This document shows, piece after piece, positions 45,148 to 54,306 of a DNA stretch of 64,000 bases; the first letter of the stretch is position 1, and every line of letters begins with the position of its first letter. Location: contig NZ_LT629750.1 of the NCBI RefSeq assembly GCF_900105125.1, positions 4,739,001 to 4,803,000 of the forward strand, given 5' to 3'. The notes beneath the pieces are model-generated. The model saw nothing but the letters and a program-made list of their open reading frames with translations. It ran no database searches and was not told where the DNA came from. This DNA comes from Bradyrhizobium canariense (GTDB lineage: Bacteria > Pseudomonadota > Alphaproteobacteria > Rhizobiales > Xanthobacteraceae). Position numbers and translations under genes: made by a program.

Positions 45148-45435
45148 TTACTTATGGTAATCGGTGAACTCTACTTCGTGCGCGTCGCCGTCGTCCCATC
45201 TAAAGCAGATACGATATTGGTCATTGACCCAAATGGCATGTTGACCTTCTCGATCATCCTCAAGTGGGTGAAGTTTGTTGTTTGGTGGGGCCTTCAGGTC
45301 CTTTAGTTCATGAGCCGCATCGATCATTCTTAGCTTACGTCTGGTGACGCTTTGCAACTGAGCTGGAAACCCCTTCGGGCATTCTCCATCAAAGATTGCC
45401 TTGGTGAGGTCATTCGCAAAGCTCTTGATTGGCAT
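45148..45435 (-). CDS. higB: HigB family toxin (RelE/ParE superfamily)
   Basis: 95 residues from ATG 45435, nine bases after AGGA; upstream frame to 45492 crosses the operator. Motifs MPIKSFANDLTKAIFDGE, RRKLRMIDAAHELKDLKAPPNNKLHPLEDDREGQHAIWVNDQYRICFRW and VEFTDYH match HigB, a ribosome-dependent mRNA endonuclease. The conserved R-x-C-F-x-W and final His are intact, so the toxin is probably functional and would help keep the transposon. Confidence 0.92.
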   Translation of the reverse strand: MPIKSFANDLTKAIFDGECPKGFPAQLQSVTRRKLRMIDAAHELKDLKAPPNNKLHPLEDDREGQHAIWVNDQYRICFRWDDGDAHEVEFTDYHK

Positions 45436-45449
45436 CGCCAGTGTCCTAC

Positions 45450-45503
45450 AACGTATCATCAAGTGATACGTTCCGCAAGAAGAACGTATCATAAACTGAT
45501 ACC
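45450..45503. promoter_or_regulatory. Tandem higBA operators
   Basis: Two palindromes of the form GTATCA-N5-TGATAC. The first (45450-45472) is a perfect 9-bp inverted repeat and ends 14 bp before the higB start; the second covers 45483-45503. Their centres are 33 bp apart, about three helical turns, which suits cooperative binding by HigA or the HigBA complex. Confidence 0.75.
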
Positions 45504-45664
45504 AAGGTTAGCTAACTATTTGTTAAGGTGTGTAATTTTGGAGAATTGGACTTGGGGACTTTTTGAAGTTGCGAGATCTATATCACGCAACCTAGCGTGC
45601 CCGCCAGTATTTGACGAATCAAGGCTTTGGTTTCGGTTGATTGGCCTTCCAGCGCAAAAAGCGC

Positions 45665-46630
45665 TTAGCCTTCAGCTTGAACGTCTTTGCGGTTAGGCCG
45701 TCGATAGGTCAGCCTCTTGCCAACGATGCCTTTTGCAAGCTGGTTGGCGCGATCGGTATCGTCCACGCCAAGGGCAATGCGGTTGTTATGGCGGAAGTCA
45801 AATTCCGCCAGATAACGATGCAAATGCTTTTCGGCGCAATGCTGGTAGGTACCGCGCATGCCGCGCTTGAACACTGAGAAGTAGCTTTCAATCGTGTTGG
45901 TTGTGATGAGCGTTTCGCCTTCACGGCGCGCGTATTCATCCTCTTGATGGTTGACTGTATCGTGGCGCGAAAACTCAGCGCCAAGCTTCTTATAAATCTT
46001 CGCTTGGTCGCTCATGAGGTGGGCTTCTTTGGAAACGTTGGCGCGAACGATCGGCGCTACATCGTCCACGGTTGCGGTCGCAACATGGAAGCTGCGGACC
46101 TGTCCGGTCTCACGATCAAGCAACGAAAGGACCGTGTTTTTATGGCCCGCGCCAGCTCGCTTCTTTTTAACGCCTTGCAAGCGGCCAATGTAGGTTTCGT
46201 CAACCTCAACCGCGCCGCCATCCTCGCCCATCGGCGGGACTAGGCCGCCAACGCGCATGGCCTCACGCAGGCGGTGCATTAGAAACCACGTCGATTTGTA
46301 GCTGATGCCCAGCATACGATGGACCTGATGGGCGCTAATTCCCTTCTTGGAGGCGGTCATCAGGAACAGGGCGGCAAGCCACTTGGTCAGAGGGATTTTG
46401 GAGCGCTCGAATACGGTGCCAACGGTCACGGTGAACTGCTCACGGCAGGCCGGTTCGTTGCACTGGTAGACGCCCGGACGGTGAGCCTTGCCCTCAAGCT
46501 TGGTGATCTTGTCCTGATCGGCATTGCCGCAATGCGGGCAAACCCGGCCATTTGCCCAAACACGGGCTTCTAGCCAGTCGCGGGCCTTGGTTTCATCGAG
46601 GAATATAGGGTTTTTGAGAAGATCGGCCAT
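45665..46630 (-). CDS. IS1595 family transposase
   Basis: 321 residues. The N-terminal zinc ribbon (CPHCGNADQDK, then CNEPACREQF) is the IS1595 type. It is followed by a helical region (WLAALFLMTASKKGISAHQVHRMLGISYKSTWFLMHRLREAM) and the ISXO2-like catalytic domain. That domain has VDETYIGR for the first Asp, LMSDQAKIYKKLG for the second, and HRYLAEFDFRHNNR near the end, as in the DDN(K/E) group. The frame is intact, so it is probably active. It reads inward from 38 bp inside the right inverted repeat. Confidence 0.95.
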   Translation of the reverse strand: MADLLKNPIFLDETKARDWLEARVWANGRVCPHCGNADQDKITKLEGKAHRPGVYQCNEPACREQFTVTVGTVFERSKIPLTKWLAALFLMTASKKGISAHQVHRMLGISYKSTWFLMHRLREAMRVGGLVPPMGEDGGAVEVDETYIGRLQGVKKKRAGAGHKNTVLSLLDRETGQVRSFHVATATVDDVAPIVRANVSKEAHLMSDQAKIYKKLGAEFSRHDTVNHQEDEYARREGETLITTNTIESYFSVFKRGMRGTYQHCAEKHLHRYLAEFDFRHNNRIALGVDDTDRANQLAKGIVGKRLTYRRPNRKDVQAEG

Positions 46631-46669
46631 CTGGGTTGCTCCAATGTCAGCAATCTACCCATGGTCGTC

Positions 46670-46693
46670 TGCTTTGTCAAGGTTATAATGTGC
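46670..46693. repeat. Right terminal inverted repeat
   Basis: 24 bp, exact reverse complement of 42986-43009. It contains a TATAAT reading outward, but no matching -35 box is seen on this side. Confidence 0.92.
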
Positions 46694-46701
46694 ATTTTGT
46701 T
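46694..46701. repeat. Target-site duplication, right copy
   Basis: ATTTTGTT directly after the right inverted repeat, identical to 42978-42985. Together with the host bases that follow (TCATG) it shows the pre-insertion sequence. Confidence 0.85.
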
Positions 46702-46794
46702 TCATGCGCGCCGGCTCCGCGTTCGGCATTTCCCTGACGAAATCTGACCTCATGACGCGGGAAATAGCCGGCTAAGCGGCGGCGCACCGTCTGC

Positions 46795-47604
46795 CTAGGC
46801 CACGCGTGAACCTTCGCTGCACAAAGCCGCATTCGCGAATTCCGAAATCGCCGCGAGCGTCGCACCCGGCGCTTCACGATACGGAGAGTGTCCCGCGCCC
46901 GTGATCATCGTCACGTCAACCGGGCAATAGCATTCCTGCTGGGCGATCTCGATCTGGCGCATCGTGCCGTACTGATCGCCGGAGCCCTGCACGATCGCAA
47001 CCGGCACGCGGATATAGGCGAGATATTCCGAGATATCCCAGTTGCGGAACTCCGGATCGAGCCAGGCGTCGCTCCAGCCATAAAACGTGTTGTCGACGTC
47101 GCCATGCCAGCGCGCAAGCTTCGCCCTGAGGCCGTTGGTCTCATAGGCTTTTCGGGTCTCGGCAATCGACGCCAATCCGATCTCCTCCGTGACAAAATGC
47201 GGGGCGATCATTGCAACCCCCTGCATGCGATGGTCCTGATGACCGCCGGCATAGATCGCCGCGATCGAAGCGCCGTCGGAATGCCCAAGCAGCATTCCGC
47301 GGCGAAGGCCGATCTGGTCGAGCAGCTTGGGCAAGACCTCCAGCGCTTCAATGTGCATGTAATCAAGCGGACGCGGCAATCTTACAGGCGTGGAGGCGCC
47401 GTAGCCCGCGCGCGAATAGACGAGGACGCCCGCGCCAGTGGCCTCCTGAAGCTTGTCCGGAAAATCGCCCCACAGCGCGGCCGATCCGAGGCCTTCATGC
47501 AGCATCACAATGGTCGGCGCTTCATCCGGCTGAGGCCCGATCATGCGGTATTCAAGATCGGACGCGCCGATCGAGAAGAAGCCAGTGGGTGAGAGGACGG
47601 TCAT
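46795..47604 (-). CDS. Alpha/beta hydrolase of the box cluster
   Basis: 269 residues from ATG 47604 (GGGAG nine bases upstream); the open frame above it runs through a repeat. The alpha/beta fold shows the oxyanion region VMLHEGLGSAALW, nucleophile elbow LLGHSDGAS (G-x-S-x-G), acid in VQGSGDQYG and catalytic His in TGAGHSPYREAP. It lies between the benzoate-CoA ligase and boxC on the same strand and was probably co-transcribed with boxCB before the transposon came in. It may hydrolyse a thioester or lactone by-product of the pathway; that role is inferred. Confidence 0.87.
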   Translation of the reverse strand: MTVLSPTGFFSIGASDLEYRMIGPQPDEAPTIVMLHEGLGSAALWGDFPDKLQEATGAGVLVYSRAGYGASTPVRLPRPLDYMHIEALEVLPKLLDQIGLRRGMLLGHSDGASIAAIYAGGHQDHRMQGVAMIAPHFVTEEIGLASIAETRKAYETNGLRAKLARWHGDVDNTFYGWSDAWLDPEFRNWDISEYLAYIRVPVAIVQGSGDQYGTMRQIEIAQQECYCPVDVTMITGAGHSPYREAPGATLAAISEFANAALCSEGSRVA

Positions 47605-47668
47605 TGTAACCGCTCCCATCGCAACACAACGCGCCGCGCTCTCTCCCCCCTTGCTCGATCCTTCCCTC

Positions 47669-47761
47669 CCCCCTTGCGGGGGAGGGTTAGGGAGGGGGGT
47701 AAGCCGCAAACGCTGGAGCTCGTGATACCCCCCTCTCCACCTCTCCCCCGCAAGGGGGGAG
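47669..47761. repeat. CTCCCCC palindromic repeat
   Basis: An inverted repeat of about 90 bp: CCTCCCCCCTTGCGGGGGAGG at the left, with a CTCTCCCCCGCAAGGGGGGAG arm at the right and further pyrimidine-rich arms between them. It lies between the ligase and hydrolase genes and belongs to the same type as 39421-39585. Confidence 0.65.
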
Positions 47762-47873
47762 AGAGCAGAGCGCACTGTGCGGCAACACTTTGGGCTTCAA
47801 TCGACAAGTACATCATCATTCGCCACTCGACATTCGGGGGCTCACACTCTCGCGCGCCTCGGAATGACGGACA

Positions 47874-49418
47874 TCACTGGCCATCCCGCAACTTGAACCG
47901 CTGGATTTTTCCGGTTGCGGTTTTGGGCAGGCTGTCGACGACGTCAATCCAGCGCGGGTATTTCCAGGGACCGATCTTCTGCTTGACGTGCTCCTTCAGC
48001 GCCTCATGCAGACCGTCGATGTTGCTGCCCGCGCGCAGCACCACGAACGCCTTCGGCTTCAGCAATCCTTCGGGGTCGGCCTCGGGCACGACGGCAGCCT
48101 CCAGCACCGCAGGATGCGTGATCAGCGCGCTCTCGACTTCGAACGGCGACACCCAGATTCCCGATACCTTGAACATGTCGTCGCTGCGGCCGCAGAACGT
48201 ATAACGCCCGTCGGTGTCACGAATGTATTTGTCGCCGGTGCGGGTCCAGTGACCCTCGAATGTCCTGCGGCTCTTGCTGCGCTGATTCCAGTAGCCTTCG
48301 CCGGCCGAGGGCGCATCGACCAGGAGTTCGCCGACCTCGCCATCGGGCACGTCAACGCCGGCTTCGTTAACCAGCCGTACCTTGTAGCCGGGCACCGGAC
48401 GGCCGGAACAGCCGTATTTGATATCGCCCGGCGCGTTGGAGAGGAAAATATGCAGAAGCTCGGTCGAGCCGACGCCATCGAGAATATCGACGCCAAAGCG
48501 CGACTTCCAGCTATTGCCGACCGATTCTGGTAGCGCCTCGCCGGCGGAGGTGCAGATGCGCAGGCGGTTGCCGCCGCGCGCGCTCTTCAACGTCTCGTCG
48601 TTGAGCATCGCGGCGAACAAGGTCGGCACGCCGAAGAAGATGCTGGGATGATATTTGTTCATTAGCGCGAACATCACAGCCGGCGTCGGACGCTCGGAAT
48701 TGAGAACCGTGGTGGCGCCGACCGACATCGGGAATGTCAGCGCATTGCCGAGGCCATAGGCAAAAAACAGCTTCGCCGCCGACAGCCCGACATCATCCTC
48801 GCGAATGCCGAGCACCTGTTTGGCATAGGTGTCTGCCGTCGCCGCGAGGCTGGAATGCAGATGCCGCACGCCCTTGGGCATTCCGGTCGAGCCCGAGGAA
48901 TAGAGCCAGAACGCCGGCTCGTCGGCGTGGGTCGCCACGGTCGCAAACGAGTCGTTCTCGCGCCCGATCTCCTCGGAAAGCTTCTTGTGGCCGTGCGCGT
49001 TTTGGCCGGCAACGATGACGTGCTCGAGGTCCGGCATCCGGCCGACCATGTCCTTGACGACCGGCAACAGCGCTTCGGAAATGAACAGCACCCGCGCGCG
49101 GCAATCCGCCAGCACATAGGCATATTGATCCGAGGTCAGCAGCGTGTTGAGCGGCACCGGAACCACGCCGGCCCGGATGGCGCCGAGAAACACGATCGGG
49201 AAATCGATCGTATCCAGCATGATCATCGCCACCCGCTCTTCGCGACGGACGCCGAGGCGGCGCAGCATGTTGGCGGCGCGACGGCTCTGCTTCTGCAGAT
49301 CGCCATAGCTCAGTTCAGACACGGTGTCGGTGAAGGCGAGCTTGCCACCGCGGCCCTCGTCGACATTGCGGTCGAGCAGCCAGGTCACGGCATTGTAGGA
49401 ACCGGACGTGCCATTCAT
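47874..49418 (-). CDS. Benzoate-CoA ligase
   Basis: 514 residues from ATG 49418, behind GAGG. It activates benzoate to benzoyl-CoA with ATP. The adenylate-forming motifs are complete: YSSGSTGMPKGVRHLH (P-loop), GVGSTELLHIFLSN, WTRTGDKYIRD, GRSDDMFKVSGIWVSPFEVE (hinge) and the catalytic Lys in KTATGKIQRFKLR. Length and motifs fit the benzoate-CoA ligase family rather than acyl-CoA synthetases in general. It is divergent from boxR, whose product probably controls it. Confidence 0.93.
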   Translation of the reverse strand: MNGTSGSYNAVTWLLDRNVDEGRGGKLAFTDTVSELSYGDLQKQSRRAANMLRRLGVRREERVAMIMLDTIDFPIVFLGAIRAGVVPVPLNTLLTSDQYAYVLADCRARVLFISEALLPVVKDMVGRMPDLEHVIVAGQNAHGHKKLSEEIGRENDSFATVATHADEPAFWLYSSGSTGMPKGVRHLHSSLAATADTYAKQVLGIREDDVGLSAAKLFFAYGLGNALTFPMSVGATTVLNSERPTPAVMFALMNKYHPSIFFGVPTLFAAMLNDETLKSARGGNRLRICTSAGEALPESVGNSWKSRFGVDILDGVGSTELLHIFLSNAPGDIKYGCSGRPVPGYKVRLVNEAGVDVPDGEVGELLVDAPSAGEGYWNQRSKSRRTFEGHWTRTGDKYIRDTDGRYTFCGRSDDMFKVSGIWVSPFEVESALITHPAVLEAAVVPEADPEGLLKPKAFVVLRAGSNIDGLHEALKEHVKQKIGPWKYPRWIDVVDSLPKTATGKIQRFKLRDGQ

Positions 49419-49481
49419 GCCGCGCCTCTGAAGCCCGAGCCTATGACAAAGCGTGTCACGACGCCTTCTCCCCAACTTTAA

Positions 49482-49493
49482 GAATTATAATTC
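49482..49493. promoter_or_regulatory. Palindrome between the ligase and boxR genes
   Basis: GAATTATAATTC, a perfect 12-bp palindrome in the 152-bp gap between the divergent ligase and boxR genes. An 11-of-12 match (GAATTATAGTTC) lies at 55714-55725, upstream of the ABC importer operon. AT-rich palindromes are rare in this GC-rich DNA, so it may be a shared operator. Confidence 0.45.
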
Positions 49494-49570
49494 ATAGAAA
49501 GCCACCAGCTGCGCTTGCTGTCAATCCTCATCGGCATTATGTTTCCGGGAACGTGCAGTCACGGGCGGAT

Positions 49571-50479
49571 ATGACCGAAAATCTCGATCCCGAAACCGGC
49601 TTTCTCCAGCAACTCGGCCAGCGCGTCCGTACCATGCGTGCGCTTCGCGGCATGTCGCGCAAGGTGCTGGCAAAAGTCTCCGGCATTTCCGAGCGCTATA
49701 TCGCGCAGCTCGAAAGCGGCAAGGGCAACGTCTCGATCGTGCTGTTGCGCCGGGTGTCGAATGCCATGGGCGCGCATCTGGAAGATCTCATTCCCGCATC
49801 CGAACCGTCGCCGGACTGGCCCGTGCTCCGCGACCTCCTGCGCAAGGCGACGCCGAGCCAGATCGCGCAGGCCAAGGATGTGCTTGCAGGTGGCGGCGCG
49901 TCGGCGCAACGGCAAGTATCGTTCGCCGGCATCGCCTTGATCGGGTTGCGCGGCGCCGGCAAATCCACGCTTGGCAAAATGCTGGCAAAAAAAATCGGCT
50001 GGAATTTCGTCGAACTGAACAAGGAGATCGAGCAGCAGAACGGATTATCCGTTGCCGAGATCATCGCGCTCTACGGCCAGGAAGGTTTCAGGCGGATGGA
50101 GCAGGCAGCGCTTAGTCAATTGCTGGCGCGGCGGGAGTTGATGGTGCTGGCGACCGGCGGCGGCATCGTCTCCGAGCCCCTGACCTTCGACCTCATCCTG
50201 TCGTCGTTCTACACCATCTGGCTGAAGGCCGAGCCGGAAGAACACATGGCGCGGGTACGCCGTCAGGGCGATCTGCGTCCGATGGCGGATGACCGCTCGG
50301 CGATGGCAGAATTACGCAACATTCTCGTGAGCCGCGAACCGCTCTATGCGCGGGCCTCGGCCGTGGTCGATACCGCGGGCCTCACCGTCAATGATGCGGC
50401 CGCGCGCTTGATCGATGCGGTCGCGCCGGTATTGCACAACGATGCGCCCGCATTTGGGATCCGCAGCGCGGCGTCTTGA
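49571..50479 (+). CDS. boxR: Benzoate pathway regulator BoxR (HTH plus shikimate-kinase-like)
   Basis: 302 residues from ATG 49571. The N-terminal XRE-type helix-turn-helix (about 12-75: LGQRVRTMRALRGMSRKVLAKVSGISERYIAQLESGKGNVSIVLLRRVSNAMG) is fused to a shikimate-kinase-like domain (about 120-290) with P-loop LIGLRGAGKSTLG and ATGGGIV. This architecture defines the BzdR/BoxR family, in which the kinase-like part senses benzoyl-CoA and the helix-turn-helix represses the catabolic genes. It is divergent from the ligase gene. Candidate TGCA-N6-TGCA operators lie before boxC. Confidence 0.93.
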   Translation: MTENLDPETGFLQQLGQRVRTMRALRGMSRKVLAKVSGISERYIAQLESGKGNVSIVLLRRVSNAMGAHLEDLIPASEPSPDWPVLRDLLRKATPSQIAQAKDVLAGGGASAQRQVSFAGIALIGLRGAGKSTLGKMLAKKIGWNFVELNKEIEQQNGLSVAEIIALYGQEGFRRMEQAALSQLLARRELMVLATGGGIVSEPLTFDLILSSFYTIWLKAEPEEHMARVRRQGDLRPMADDRSAMAELRNILVSREPLYARASAVVDTAGLTVNDAAARLIDAVAPVLHNDAPAFGIRSAAS

Positions 50480-50560
50480 GGCGCTTACCACGCCCAAGGA
50501 ATCGGCTTGCCTCAAGTGGCCAGCCTAGTAATTTTATTCCAACGACATTCAGCGCGCCAA

Positions 50561-50764
50561 GACACGCCTTACGAGACCAAGGCAGCGTTACTGCCAAAGA
50601 GCCTGCGAGAGGCGGTGTTCGCGCTCAACGACGATCCGTTTTTCCGCGACGCGCTGGGCGCGGGGTTTGTCGATTATTACGTTCACATCAAGAACGCGGA
50701 GATCGACCGCTTCCAGGCCGAGGTGTCCGACTGGGAACATCGCGAATATTTCGAGATGTTTTGA
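50561..50764 (+). pseudogene. Glutamine synthetase C-terminal remnant
   Basis: 67 codons that read as the very end of a glutamine-synthetase-family protein: LPKSLREAVFALNDDPFFRDALGAGFVDYYVHIKNAEI, then FQAEVSDWEHREYFEMF and a stop. The S-D-W-E-x-x-E-Y-F ending is typical of that family. No catalytic domain remains upstream; the frame runs into unrelated sequence after boxR. It is a decayed fragment, probably left by a deletion that joined boxR to this locus. Confidence 0.75.
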
Positions 50765-50777
50765 GATTCCACTCCCC

Positions 50778-50883
50778 GTCATTCCGGACCAGCGCGAAGC
50801 GCTGGATCCGGAATCCAGAGATTGTAGGACCACTGTTTGCGGCGCCAGATTCCGGGTTCGCGCTCCGCATGCCCCGGAATGAC
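50778..50883. repeat. Dispersed CGTCATTCCGG repeat, copy 3
   Basis: About 106 bp with terminal GTCATTCCGG and CCGGAATGAC and an internal CCAGCGCGAAGCGCTGG hairpin. It shares ends and design with copies 1 and 2 but has a different middle. It lies between the glutamine synthetase remnant and the ABC importer. Confidence 0.75.
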
Positions 50884-50898
50884 GAGAAAATTACCCGC

Positions 50899-51610
50899 TC
50901 AAATCCCCAGATACCGATGCTGCAGATCCGGTTCCGCGATCAGTTCCTGCGACGTACCGCCCCACACCGCGCGCCCGCGCTCGATGATGTAATGCCGGTC
51001 GGCGATGCGGGTGAGGTTGCCGACGTTCTTGTCGATCACCAGCACCGATTGCCCGCGCGCTTTGAGCATCGACAGGCAGTTCCAGATTTCGTCGCGGATC
51101 AACGGCGCCAGGCCTTCGGTGGCTTCGTCCAGGATTAACAAAAGCGGATTGGTCATCAGCGCGCGGCCGATCGCCAGCATCTGCTGCTCGCCACCCGACA
51201 GCGTGCCGCCCATGTTGGCGCCGCGCTCGGCGAGCCGCGGAAACAGTGCGTGGATTTTTTCGATGGTCCAGGGATCGGTGCTGCCGAGGCGATTGCCGGA
51301 TGCCGCGACCAGATTCTCGCGCACCGTCAGGTTGGGGAATATCTGGCGTCCTTCCGGCACAAGACCGATGCCGAGTTGCGCGATCCGAAACGAAGGAAGC
51401 ATGCGAACGTCCTGCCCCGCAAAACGGATCGTGCCCGCGCGCGCTGGCGTCAGCCCCATGATCGACCGGATCGTCGTGGTCTTCCCCATGCCGTTGCGGC
51501 CCATCAGCGCCACCATCTCGCCGGTCTTGATCGACAGCGACATCCCGAACAGCACCTGGCTCAGACCATAGCAGGTCTCGATATTCTCAATCTCGAGGAG
51601 CGGCACCGCG

Positions 51611-51618
<8 letters not shown>
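50899..51618 (-). CDS. livF: Branched-chain-type ABC transporter ATPase LivF
   Basis: 239 residues with Walker A MGRNGMGKTTT, signature LSGGEQQMLAIGR, Walker B LLILDEATEGLAP and the LivF-type GLVPEGRQIFPNLTVRENL segment. It is one of the two ATPases of the importer. It overlaps livG by eight bases. In the HAAT family such transporters bring in amino acids or aromatic acids; the place next to the box genes suggests benzoate or a related compound. Confidence 0.92.
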
Positions 51619-52370
<752 letters not shown>

Positions 52371-52378
<8 letters not shown>

Positions 52379-53318
52379 GGCTTTGCCTCCCGAGCATTCC
52401 CATGATGCCGCCACGTCCAAACAGCACGATCAACAGCAACAGCGGGCCCATGATCAGCGCCCAGTATTCTGTCAGTTGCGACAGGAACTCTTCCAGCAGC
52501 AGATACACGATCGCGCCGATCACCGGGCCGAACAGCGAACCCATGCCGCCGAGGATCACCATGACCATGAGATCGCCGGAACGGGTCCAGTACATGACCG
52601 CCGGGCTGACAAAGTCGGTGTTGGTTGCAAGCAGCGCGCCGGCGAGGCCGCACATCGTGCCTGCGATGACAAAGCAAACCAGCCGGTACCGCGTCGCGGG
52701 AAATCCGATCGCCTGCATCCGCGCTTCGTTGGAGCGCAGGCCCTGCACCACCATGCCGAACCGCGAATTGACGATGCGCCAGACCAGGTAAATTCCACCG
52801 AACAAACAGCCAAGGCAGAGATAATAAAACTGCACCCGGTTCGACAGGTTGATCAAACCGGCAAAGTCGCTGCGCTTGTAGATGGTGAGACCGTCGTCGC
52901 CGCCATAGCGCGCCAATCCCGACGCGACGTAATAGGCCATCTGCGCGAACGCCAGCGTGATCATGATGAAATAGACCCCGCGGGTGCGCAGGCTGAGCGC
53001 GCCGATCACCAGCGCAAACAGCGCCGAGGCCGCGAGCGCCACCGGCCACTGGATGAAACCGGAGCCGATGCCCTCAAAAGCGAGAATGCCGACCGCATAG
53101 CCGCCGATGCCGAGATAGGCCGCATGACCGAAACTCATCATCCCGCCATAACCCATGATGAGGTTGAGGCTGACGGCGGCCAGCGCGAAAATGACGATGC
53201 GGGTGAACAGCGTGAGCGCGAATACATTTCCGCTGACTTGCGAATAGAGCGGTAGCAACAGCAGGCCGGCAGCGACCAGCGCCACCACCACGCTACGAGC
53301 GCTGAACGAAGCGGTCAT
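52371..53318 (-). CDS. livM: Branched-chain-type ABC transporter permease LivM
   Basis: 315 residues with about nine or ten membrane helices. ALAAVSLNLIMGYGGMMSFGHAAYLGIGGYAVGIL is the LivM signature and GMGSLFGPVIGAIVYLLLEEFLSQLTEYWALIMGPLLLLIVLF forms the conserved end. It forms the channel with LivH. It overlaps livH by four bases (ATGA). Confidence 0.92.
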
Positions 53319-54232
53319 CGCTTGCTGGCCGGAAACAGCCCCTCCGGACGAACCACCAGCACGATCGCCATCAGGAGATAGATCAGCATCGAGGACAGTG
53401 CGGGCGCTGCGGTCGAAGCGGCGGCCGAACTCAGCACTTTCCGCAACAGATCGGGCAGGAAGGCGCGGCCGAGCGTGTCAATCATGCCGACAAAGATCGC
53501 GGCCAGGAACGCGCCCCTGATCGAGCCGATGCCGCCGATGACGATGATGACGAAGGCAAGGATCAGGATGTTCTCGCCCATGCCGATCTGGACCGTCAAA
53601 ATCGGCGCCTGCATAAGCCCGGCGAGACCGGCGAGCGCAGCACCCAGCCCGAATACCAGGGTGTAAAGCAGCTTGATGTTGATGCCGAGCGCCCCGATCA
53701 TTTCCCGGTTCGATGCGCCGGCGCGGATCAGCATGCCGATCCGGGTTCGCATCACCACCAGATACAGCATCAGCGCAACCGCAAGCGCTACAATGATGAT
53801 CGCGAGCCGGTAGGCGGGATAAAACACGCCCGGGATGATCTGGACCGGCACCGTCAACCAGACGGGCAGCGGCAGCGCGAGACCTGCCGGGCCCCAGATC
53901 AGCCGCACGGCGTCGTTGAAAAACAGGATGAGCCCGAACGTTGCCAGTACGTGATCGAGATGGTCGCGGCCATAGAGGTGCCGCAGCGCGACGAATTCGA
54001 GGGCGATGCCGAGCAACAGCGTCGCGCCAAGCGCCAGCACGACGCCGGCGAGGTAGCTCCCGGTCCATGCCACGAAAGTCGCGGCGAAATAGGCGCCCAT
54101 CATATAGAGCGAGCCGTGCGCCAGATTGACGAGGTCCATGATGCCGAAGACCAGCGTCAATCCCGCCGCCAGCAAAAACAGCAGCAGCCCGAACTGCAAT
54201 CCGTTGAGGAGTTGTTCGACGACAAGCAGCAT
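53315..54232 (-). CDS. livH: Branched-chain-type ABC transporter permease LivH
   Basis: 305 residues with about eight membrane helices. LLFLLAAGLTLVFGIMDLVNLAHGSLYMMGAYFA is the LivH signature, and GGIGSIRGAFLAAIFVGMIDTLGRAFLP the conserved loop. It starts 75 bp after the binding-protein gene stop and overlaps livM. Confidence 0.92.
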   Translation of the reverse strand: MLLVVEQLLNGLQFGLLLFLLAAGLTLVFGIMDLVNLAHGSLYMMGAYFAATFVAWTGSYLAGVVLALGATLLLGIALEFVALRHLYGRDHLDHVLATFGLILFFNDAVRLIWGPAGLALPLPVWLTVPVQIIPGVFYPAYRLAIIIVALAVALMLYLVVMRTRIGMLIRAGASNREMIGALGINIKLLYTLVFGLGAALAGLAGLMQAPILTVQIGMGENILILAFVIIVIGGIGSIRGAFLAAIFVGMIDTLGRAFLPDLLRKVLSSAAASTAAPALSSMLIYLLMAIVLVVRPEGLFPASKR

Positions 54233-54306
54233 GGAAACTTACATCAAGCTGAAACAAAACAGCGGCAGCGCGAACGCGCCGCCGCCGTGTGAAACTACTT
54301 CGCGGA

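Larger units (their letters stand above)
42986..46693. mobile_element. IS1595-family transposon with passenger genes
   Basis: A 3,708-bp element bounded by perfect 24-bp terminal inverted repeats and an 8-bp duplication (ATTTTGTT). An IS1595-type transposase lies at its right end. The other two thirds carry five or six non-transposition genes: a HEPN-like protein, a small basic protein, a two-helix membrane protein, a SinR/Cas2-like protein and a HigBA pair. Its DNA is visibly more AT-rich than its neighbours in the passenger part, a sign of separate origin. It sits between the alpha/beta hydrolase and boxC genes, in the boxC upstream region. Passenger genes are known in some IS1595 subgroups. 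Confidence 0.92.

Noticed and set aside
42986-46693. Composite transposon or integron
   Set aside because: There is one transposase only, the ends are a simple inverted-repeat pair, and no integrase or attC-like sites are present.
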